NCBI GenBank assembly: GCA_034698045.1
Contig: JAQGAU010000777.1
Location: forward strand, 1-24,029
Direction of reading: 5' to 3'
Length of the DNA: 24,029 nt
From: Paramacrobiotus richtersi
Lineage: Eukaryota; Tardigrada; Eutardigrada; Parachela; Macrobiotidae
Part shown: positions 18,343 to 24,029 of the stretch, in pieces
Numbering within the stretch: the stretch's first letter is position 1
How the letters are laid out: every line of letters starts with the position of its first letter
Made by a program: the position numbers and the translations under genes
The notes under the pieces: generated by a model
Databases searched by the model: none
What the model saw: only the letters and a program-made list of their open reading frames with translations
What the model was told of the DNA's origin: nothing

Positions 18343-18734
18343 ACTGATTGTTCTTACGTATAACCCAGGGAAAAGTCACGGGACCGAAATACAGCTTCAA
18401 AACACAAACTAAATTAAATAAAACTGAATGAAATGAAATCGCACTTTTTCCGTGACCATTTCTTCTACTGGGGCATGCCTAAAAATATCAAAAATCGTTG
18501 TTAGATAAAACAAGGGCTGTCCTGGCTTCAAGGAGTGTGATAACCATTATGTGACAGTGTCTGTTCGTTTTCGTTCTGTTATCCTCGGTCATCGCAGCAC
18601 TAAACCTTGACTCGCCCAGCTTTGCCGTTTACCGCAGCTGTTTAAAGTTTTTAATGACCTTTCCATTTATCTGCCGTATGTTACAAAGTTCACGATTAAT
18701 TCTTTGCGCTTACAAGAAACTTGCAAGCTTTTGC
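18343..18734. other. Spacer, nothing recognised
   Basis: About 390 bases with no receptor homology and no match to the repeated blocks that I could see. An A-rich stretch near 18410-18440 follows the remnant. Confidence 0.3.
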
Positions 18735-19203
18735 GTTATTTTCCGTAAAGATCCTCCCAAGAAGCAGCCTTTCGTGAAATTGCTCGTTAATCACATTTCC
18801 AGCTTCCTTTCGGTACGCATCAAGACTTTCGCTGCGTGGTGCAACTCTTGCAAGTATGAATTTCTGATTGCATTCAACGGTCGGAAAGAATTTACTCGTT
18901 ACTGCCAGTCAAATCTGATAACAAGGCCAATTTTGTGGCATGGGGATCATCTGCCAGGACGCCATTTACTGTGTTCTTCTTAACGGGAATTTTCTGGCAT
19001 GTCTTTGCAAGAACAGTGGATCAACATGTGCTATCTAGTCCAGTCGGTTCCCTTTTATGCAGAACAATCAATGGTATAATTATTTTATAGCCAGCCATGC
19101 GCAAGATTCCCGTGCAAACAAAGAGTCATGAGATTCTTTAACGAAAAAGAAACAGTCTTTGCTGTCTTGATTCTGACAACGAAGAATACGTCCAACGCGT
19201 AAG
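18735..19203 (+). repeat. Duplicated upstream block, copy before receptor 19204
   Basis: CTTCCTTTCGGTACGCATCAAGACTTTCGCTGCGTGGTGCAACTC (about 18804) is very like 10147-10190. TTACTCGTTACTGCCAGTC, then TTTTCTGGCATGTCTTTGCAAGAACAGTGGATCAAC and TTATGCAGAACAATCAATGG and AGCCAGCCATGCGCAAGATTCCCG (19089) match copy 2. TATAAT at 19075-19080 lies some 125 bases before the ATG. The group A proximal box is absent; here the block ends only about 100 bases before the gene. Confidence 0.55.
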
Positions 19204-20160
19204 ATGTCTGCAAATGCATCCAATTCATCAGATAACTTTGCTATTTGGCAATACACTCCCGTCAGCGAACTGGTCCTCCTGCCCTTTACCCTGTTCTTCA
19301 ACGGTCTGGTCATCTTAACCTTCCTACTCGACAGCCATCTTCGCACCCTTTTCAACGTCTACATTGCTAACATCGTCTTCACCAATTTCTTTTACACCTT
19401 AATCGCTGACCCTTTATATATCATCATGGGTATCTACTCCACCTTTTGGATGGGTGCCGCCGTCTGTGACCTGGCCCAGTATATCTCCAATGTCTTCATC
19501 GGTGTTCTCTTTAACACTCATATGCTAATTACGCTGAACCGCATCTGGGCGTTAACATTCCCTCATTCTTACGCCCAGCGACACACAGTAAAAACCGTCG
19601 TTTGTTGTTGCGTAATAGTGTGGGTGTGCGATCATGCCGTGTTTCTACCGGGACTGTTTATCAACGCCAGTAACCGATTACCCTTGGAGACGGTCGGTTG
19701 TATGCTGAATTATGAGGTGCTGCTTGAATGGAACATGTTTGTAGAGTTTGGGGTGTACGTTCTGCCACAGGCCGCGATCACCGTGGCATATCCATACCCG
19801 TTGTGTAAACGGCGGAAGGTGAGACATTCACGACAAGCCATTGAACTGTCAAGCAATACTGCACAGCCTAAACACCGCGCGAGAACACGGGCTTTTCGGA
19901 TTTTGACAGTCAGCACGGTGAGTGCCACGGTGACTTGGACGCCCGGGACTGTATACTATGGGATTGGCACTTTCATGGATCTGAGCAACTATCCGCCCAT
20001 ATTTCTGTTTCTAACTGCGTTTCTCTTTTTGATGCAGACGTTCTTGGATCCAATTTTGTTTATGTTGGTCTTGCCTGAACTAAGAACTGCTGTGTGGCAG
20101 ATTGTGAAAAGGTGCAGCTGCCGGCTGTTTTGTAAGGGAGCTGTAGGGGCTGTTTACTGA
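19204..20160 (+). CDS. Orphan class A GPCR, group C, intact
   Basis: A 318-residue receptor from the conserved ATG. Sequons N4, N7 and N154. The usual TWGF before TM1 is IWQY here. TM1 FNGLVI with N33; TM2 N61 at 2.50; ECL1 STFWMGAAVC; C88/C166; NRI 112-114 in LNRIWALTFPHSY; TM4 W140; TM5 P188; loop 3 KRRKVRHSRQ to RARTRAF, without the RQR-SKRAF of its neighbours; TM6 W245-T-P247; ECL3 start GIGTFMD, lacking the SCF Cys of several copies; NYPP at 262-265; TM7 D282-P-I-L-F286; tail VKRCSCRLFCKG with three Cys, ending VGAVY. The 3' flank has TTTATGCATAATAAAAG with AATAAA at 20208-20213, a motif echoed after 1192 and 2145. The - strand remnant at 4548 shares its NYPP loop and Tyr-ending tail. 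The ligand is unknown. Confidence 0.93.
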   Translation: MSANASNSSDNFAIWQYTPVSELVLLPFTLFFNGLVILTFLLDSHLRTLFNVYIANIVFTNFFYTLIADPLYIIMGIYSTFWMGAAVCDLAQYISNVFIGVLFNTHMLITLNRIWALTFPHSYAQRHTVKTVVCCCVIVWVCDHAVFLPGLFINASNRLPLETVGCMLNYEVLLEWNMFVEFGVYVLPQAAITVAYPYPLCKRRKVRHSRQAIELSSNTAQPKHRARTRAFRILTVSTVSATVTWTPGTVYYGIGTFMDLSNYPPIFLFLTAFLFLMQTFLDPILFMLVLPELRTAVWQIVKRCSCRLFCKGAVGAVY

Positions 20161-20990
20161 TTGTGTGGATGCTTAAGAGAATCTGTTCGTGCATAATGTT
20201 TATGCATAATAAAAGAAACGTAACATATTTACACCGTGAGCATTTCGCATACAGCGGACACAGTTTTGTCCAGTGTACAGTGGACGATGTGCGGTTGTAC
20301 GCGCAGTTGCCCACTGTTGCGCAATACGGTCAAGCCTTTCGAAACAAAAACGCATGCCTTCATCAGAATTCTGGGCTGCATCGATTAATTTGGATAATAT
20401 GCAAAGAAATGCGTAAAAGTGGGTCGATATATATTTTTATAAGACTTTCAGAATCGAACTTCAAAACATTTTTGGTGTTCTTGTGTAATCTGTTTGGTGC
20501 AGTTGTTTGTTGATTATGGGTATCACGAAGCACACATGACGCAGCAAAGCAAGTTAAGCATTCTGTCAACTTTTTGAAATCGCTAATTAAGCAGGTGAGT
20601 CAGGTGATTTAATGAAGTCGGTCGGTATTCAAAGGCAAGCTGTGTGTTATGTACGGCAGTGTTCTCCAAACAGAAACAGGAAAGCGGAAGGGAATTTTGA
20701 CGTTAGAACAGGAAGGCACCGTCATAACTGAGGACTGCAGAAGAGGAACAAGATGGCACAATAATGAATAAAGTATATCCTTGCAGCAGCTCGGGGCATA
20801 AGTAGGTAATACAGGAAAGGGCTGCAGTACAGGAAACAGCAAAGTGGTTCTGATAGCTCAGTTACAGCGTGAAAGACAGTCGCCGTCTTCCGGAGGGGTA
20901 TCATACTTCATACATTGAAGCACTGGGATAACGACTGCGAGTGTTATGCTGACCTTTGGATTTCTCTGGCATTAGTGGTTTTTCGATTCT
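20161..20990. other. 3' UTR and spacer, no gene seen
   Basis: AATAAA at 20208-20213 is the likely end of the receptor transcript. The frame at 20163-20513 has no conserved partner and lies in DNA that is not repeated elsewhere. A perfect splice-donor consensus CAGGTGAGT at 20592-20600 stands alone. From about 20650 to 20900 several short antisense frames occur, none recognisable. Confidence 0.35.
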
Positions 20991-21059
20991 GTAGTCCGCT
21001 GTGATGTGACCCCCGTTGCCGAAAAAGGGTTACTTCTCCATCGATTCGTCACACTTGGA

Positions 21060-21295
21060 AGTCGGATTAATCGACAGAAGGTTGTGGACGTTCTTGTAGT
21101 GACTATCTGCTGCATCGTGACTCGGTTGTGAACTAAGTTAAAGCTGCTATTTATCGATTTGGAATTCCTGTTCAATGTGCAAGGACATCTGCTCCCTGAT
21201 CTCGACCAACATCCGGTAAATGTTGCTTGAGATCTGTAACGCCGAACTTAAGCGATAAGTTGTACTCACTGGTGCTAGCTGTACCAAGTTATCCT
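21060..21295 (+). repeat. Direct repeat, copy a (distal upstream block)
   Basis: This segment is repeated at 22555-22775 with clear similarity along its length: GTCGGATtAAtcGACAGAAGgTTGtGgACGTTcTTGTAGTGA, TGTGAACTAAGTTAAAGCTGCT, TTTATCGATTTgGAATTCCTGT, the 35-bp inverted repeat, and GAACTTAAGCGATAAGtTGTAC. It precedes the receptor remnant at 21559, as the second copy precedes the one at 22829, so it is the distal part of the duplicated unit. Confidence 0.7.
21199..21233. repeat. 35-bp imperfect inverted repeat, recurrent
   Basis: ATCTCGACCAACAT, CCGGTAA, ATGTTGCTTGAGAT: 12 of the 14 arm positions pair, plus one G-T wobble. The 35-base length and CCGG in the spacer are shared with 22690-22724, and 13125-13159 has the same length. 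Confidence 0.65.
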
Positions 21296-21558
21296 CAGTT
21301 GTACTTGTCGTTTGTTGCTGCAAATGAGCTCAATCTTCTTTAAATGAAATAGATTAGCAAAAATAATGAAATACCGAGTGGAAACAGGTTATCACATGCC
21401 TTTAAATCTGCCTAAATACAGCCGTGATCATAGATCAAAAGCACGTTTCGAAAACGCTATAAAATGTGTAAAAAATTAGAAAGATTACTACACAAAGCTT
21501 TTGATTACGTCACAACATCTTCACTTTTGATATTTTAAATTCAGTATCTTTTACGATT

Positions 21559-21847
21559 AACTAATAAACAACAGGGGTGGAGAAAAAGCGTGGGCAGAAA
21601 CAGCAGGAGAATCATCGGGCAATTGGAATTCTGACAGTCGGCCCGCTGAGTTTTACGCTGACCTCGACGGCCTGACCTGTCCACGTATTTTCTTATTACA
21701 GCGCATCTGTTTGTGATGCAGCCGCTAATTGATCCAATCAATTTTTAGTAGTTTTTTATGAATTAAGAACCCGCTGCCTAGCAGTTTTTTAAGAGATGCG
21801 GTTGTCTCGTTTTTGTGTGGAAAGAATCTGTAGCAACTGTTTGTTAG
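21559..21847 (+). pseudogene. 5'-truncated class A GPCR remnant (loop 3 to tail), group B
   Basis: The DNA follows the 13845 receptor from its long loop 3 (AGGGGTGGAGAAAAAGCGTGGGCAGAAACAGC) through ATTCTGACAGTCGGCCCGCTGAG (start of TM6) and TTACGCTGACCTCGACGGCC. It then jumps to CTGTCCACGTATTTTCTTATTAC (ECL3), so about 45 bases covering WTPANVYYG to the start of ECL3 are deleted. TM7 retains CTAATTGATCCAATC (LIDPI), followed by stop-containing sequence (TTTTTAGTAG), then GAATTAAGAACC (ELRT), AAGAGATGCGGTTG and the tail GTAGCAACTGTTTGTTAG. TM1-TM5 are missing. It is non-functional. Confidence 0.83.
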
Positions 21848-22554
21848 ACAGAAAAGTGCATGATACAAAGGGCATCTACGGTATTCATGAAATAAGCCCA
21901 AAGTTTTATCCCCATCCAATGTAACGTTAGTCTTATCCCAGCGTGTCGGACGTTGCTTTTGGTAACTCAGATATCGATTTTCTGACTTTATTCAAAGATC
22001 TCCGGCGCAGTTTGGTTGGTCCTGCGAGCTATACCCTAGGGATCTTAACCTTAATACAGGGGTAATCCCAAACGCCTAAGCTGCAGTTAACGTCTTATAA
22101 TTTGTTCCTTGAAGCGGGATTGCTTGCCGAGCTTCCGAGAACAGTTGGCCATCGTTTTCTGCCTTTAAAGTGCAAACAGAATAATCACTTCCTTTGCTGT
22201 AATGTTCCCAGTACGCCATCCGTAAAACCCCGGATCATCCGGAGAGAAAGTGGCTCGCGACAAGCAGCTGGTTCTTAAAGGATTACCTGTCTTTGTTCGC
22301 CGCGACATCCTCATCTGTAACCTTTCCTTTCTGTGCACTACGTCAATCTTGATCCTTTGAATTTGTGTTTTCCGTTGCGCTGTAACTGATATCAAATTCA
22401 TGGATCTTGCATTTAATGTCAATGGCTACTGTAATCCTTACAGCGTATTAATTACTAAACACGATACGATTTTAAACCGGTTTTCCAGTTGCAGATTGAT
22501 CAGCACAGTCTTGAAACAAATCTGTTGTGCCGTTCTGGATAAATACATAACAAT
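21848..22554. other. Spacer with a group B middle-block copy
   Basis: GATATCGATTTTCTGACTTTATTC through GCGCAGTTTGGTTGGTCCTGCGAGCTATA (21970-22035) is the third copy of the block at 13388 and 17811. The remaining 500 bases have no gene that I can support. CAAATCTGTTGTGCCGTTCTGGATAAATACATAACAA near 22517-22553 resembles 1815-1855, in front of the 1871 remnant. Confidence 0.4.
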
Positions 22555-22775
22555 CGCCGGAAAGTCGGATAGAAGATTGCGAACGTTGTGATAGTGATTG
22601 TCTACTCCATCCTATCTAGGACGTGAACTAAGCTATAGCTGTTCTGTTTATCGATTTTGACATTCCTGTACAAGAACATCTGATGCTTTATCTCGATCAA
22701 CATCCGGAAAATGTTGCTTGAGATATGTTACGCAAAACCTGAGCGATAAGCTAAACGTACAAGCTAACTTTGCTA
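22555..22775 (+). repeat. Direct repeat, copy b (distal upstream block)
   Basis: Second copy of 21060-21295. It holds the best-formed inverted repeat (22690-22724). Unlike in the other complete units, the receptor ATG at 22829 lies only about 100 bases beyond the inverted repeat, so the middle block has been lost here. Confidence 0.7.
22690..22724. repeat. 35-bp imperfect inverted repeat, best copy
   Basis: ATCTCGATCAACAT, spacer CCGGAAA, ATGTTGCTTGAGAT: 12 Watson-Crick pairs and one G-T wobble out of 14, with a single mismatch. It is a recurrent element of the duplicated flank, upstream of a receptor start. Confidence 0.7.
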
Positions 22776-22828
22776 CTAGCTCTTCGTTTCGATCAGCTGT
22801 GTTGACTGATCATAATCAATCTGAAGTG

Positions 22829-23116
22829 ATGTCAGACAACGCATCCAATACATCGGATATCTTCATCACCTGGAGTTTTACCCCCATAAGCGAACTGGTC
22901 CTGATGCCATTCTCCCTGTTTTTCAACGGTCTCGTTTTATTGGCACTCCTCCTCAACCGACATCTCCACACGGCAGGGGGTAAAACCTGGCAATGGCAAT
23001 TGCCACTGGCAACGCCAGTTGGCAATGGCAACGCATTTTTGGCAATGCCAGCGGTAAAACCTGGCATTGCCACAATAAAACATGGCAATGCCATTTTTAC
23101 GCGCAATCTCGCTTAG
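22829..23116 (+). pseudogene. Truncated class A GPCR (N terminus and TM1 only) running into a repeat
   Basis: The frame starts at the conserved ATG (MSDNASNTSDIFITW) and continues through SELVLMPFSLFFNGLVLL (TM1 with its Asn) to LLLNRHLHT in intracellular loop 1. At about 22972 receptor homology ends. The frame then passes through a TGGCAATGCCA-rich repeat, giving a Gly/Asn/Ala-rich tail, to a stop at 23114-23116, 95 codons in all. TM2 to the tail are not found anywhere between 23117 and the window end. A TM1-only product would not be a receptor, so I class it as broken by insertion or deletion. The upstream frame extension to 22718 begins with TTG and is not conserved. Confidence 0.82.
22977..23102. 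repeat. TGGCAATGCCA-rich inverted-repeat element
   Basis: This segment has GGTAAAACCTGGCA in direct orientation at about 22979 and 23053, and the inverted form TGGCAATGCCATTTTTAC at 23083-23100. The right part folds well: TGGCATTGCCA (23062-23072), a 10-base loop, and TGGCAATGCCA (23083-23093), extended outward by GTAAAA/TTTTAC. The left part has GGCAATTGCC and CTGGCAACGCCAG. It resembles a foldback or MITE-like element inserted into the receptor, but no target-site duplication is clear and no second copy is in the window. Confidence 0.5.
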
Positions 23117-23443
23117 AAATGCAACCTCTGCATCATAGTTACACCTGACACGTACAGTAAGTACGGTAAAGAAGCAAATACACAGTGTTAATATTATTGT
23201 CCAGCCACTGAACAAAAGAATGGTTTCGTTCAATCTTATCATGACACATCTTCATACCGCTCAATAATAATTAATGCACAATTAAATTTGAATTACAACA
23301 CTTCGAATCAGATGCAGACTAGATAATGACGCGTGGCGCTCAAGTTTTGATACAAGTTTCTGTGCGCGATACAGTATTTCCAAAACTACGAGGCGCATAC
23401 AATCTGGCAATCATTCGTTTTGAAGACCAGTTCATACTCTGTT
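23117..23443. other. Spacer, nothing recognised
   Basis: AT-rich sequence without receptor homology, repeated blocks or a supported gene. Confidence 0.3.
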
Positions 23444-23839
23444 ATGTTTTTGTACTCTAGACAAAACTTGGAAAAAGGTAGCTCGGTAGACATCAGACGT
23501 CCTTATAAAACTAAAGCCGAACTGAAATTTAGTAAATATTTCCAGCGTCAAAAGCCTGAAAATAAAATATCTCCGGGCTTCGTAACGACTTCAAAAAGTG
23601 GGTATGCATTTTGTATTACTTACGACAACAAAATATCGACGGTTCGTTGCGTATTAACTTTACAGACAGACTACCTCATTCTTCAGGGGAACTTACAAAT
23701 AAAACGCTTGGCACTCTTTCCGAAAATCAATGCGTTTTTATCAGCAATTGGTAAGCTTAAAGACAAAATATCATGCTTGTTTGCGAATAATGTGAAATGT
23801 AGGGATGTGATTGCTCAGTTTAGAAGTAATGCAGAGTGA
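23444..23839 (+). CDS. Hypothetical 131-residue open frame, uncertain
   Basis: This is the longest open frame outside the receptors. From ATG 23444 it would encode a basic, Lys-rich protein (for example RRPYKTKAELKFSKYFQRQK near its start) with a central hydrophobic VLTLQTDYLILQG-like stretch. I recognise no domain, signal peptide or transmembrane helix. The frame continues upstream to a TTG at 23420. No other unit has a counterpart, and it lies past the point where the receptor cluster is interrupted, so it may be a separate gene, an exon, a transposon fragment or chance. Confidence 0.2.
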   Translation: MFLYSRQNLEKGSSVDIRRPYKTKAELKFSKYFQRQKPENKISPGFVTTSKSGYAFCITYDNKISTVRCVLTLQTDYLILQGNLQIKRLALFPKINAFLSAIGKLKDKISCLFANNVKCRDVIAQFRSNAE

Positions 23840-23950
23840 TAATCGATGTAGAGTGTGAGGATGCAGAACTAAAACAGGTCAATGCAGCGGAACTGACATG
23901 AAGTTAGTGAGGTTAACGGTGTCAGCTGGGCTCATCGCGAAAAGTCATGA

Positions 23951-24029
23951 GATTTATTATTTTATTATTTTATTATTTTATTATTTTATTATTTTATTAT
24001 TTTATTATTTTATTATTTTATTATTTTAT
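23951..24029. repeat. 8-bp microsatellite (TTTTATTA)n
   Basis: A perfect or nearly perfect run of an 8-base unit, TTTTATTA, repeats at least nine times and continues to the end of the window, so its full length is unknown. Confidence 0.95.

Noticed and set aside
17975..18400. 141-codon frame on the - strand
   Set aside because: It is the reverse of a clearly recognisable + strand receptor remnant; such antisense frames recur under the intact genes too.
7200..20160. Assignment to opsins, amine receptors or a named peptide receptor family
   Set aside because: There is no TM7 retinal Lys in the expected context, no Asp3.32 pattern that I can defend, and the core motifs differ; no named family is supported.
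20592..20600. Perfect splice-donor consensus CAGGTGAGT
   Set aside because: No coding exon or conserved block adjoins it, so it is probably a chance match.
23951..24029. CRISPR-like array
   Set aside because: The unit is an 8-base simple repeat with no spacers; it is a microsatellite.

Overview
This looks like eukaryotic, animal nuclear DNA. It holds a tandem cluster of closely related, single-exon rhodopsin-like (class A) seven-transmembrane receptor genes, separated by 2-3 kb of non-coding DNA that has been duplicated with them. AATAAA-type polyadenylation signals follow several stop codons, a short-unit microsatellite is present, and no bacterial operon layout is seen. The source animal cannot be fixed from sequence alone. 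The intronless, lineage-specific array with an NRIWA motif in place of DRY suggests an invertebrate; a tardigrade is my best guess, at low confidence.

Layout. Five receptors are intact, all on the + strand: 7200-8165, 10768-11730, 13845-14816, 16222-17163 and 19204-20160. Seven more copies are broken: 254-1192 (nearly full length, three frameshifts and a nonsense codon), 1871-2145 (3' end only), 4548-4843 (3' end only, on the - strand), 6091-6468 (5' part only), 17956-18342 (TM5-TM6 part), 21559-21847 (3' end with an internal deletion) and 22829-23116 (TM1 only, running into a repeat). Intact genes start roughly every 2.4-3.6 kb. By sequence they fall into three groups: A (254, 6091, 7200, 10768; tail ends SVAPVR or similar), B (13845, 17956, 21559; longer third intracellular loop) and C (16222, 19204, 4548).

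Non-coding DNA. The spacers are not random. Several blocks recur upstream of the copies in the same order: a distal block with a 35-bp imperfect inverted repeat (best at 13125, 21199 and 22690), a middle block (3120-3780, 4870-5640, 6468-6930, 9740-10470, 13370-13720, 15650-16020, 18735-19100), and, in group A, a proximal block just before the ATG. The duplicated unit is therefore receptor plus about 1-2 kb of 5' flank, and some blocks have lost their gene. This flank could carry shared promoter or 5' UTR information, or could simply be duplication residue.

How the genes work together. The receptors are paralogs, not a pathway. They probably reach the plasma membrane as alternative receptors, with differences concentrated in TM2-ECL1-TM3 and ECL3, as expected if ligand preference is diversifying. 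All intact copies share an unusual core: Asn at 2.50, Asp at 7.49 (the reciprocal of the usual Asp/Asn pair), NRI for DRY and DPxxF for NPxxY. No ligand can be assigned; a chemosensory role is only an inference from the tandem birth-and-death pattern.
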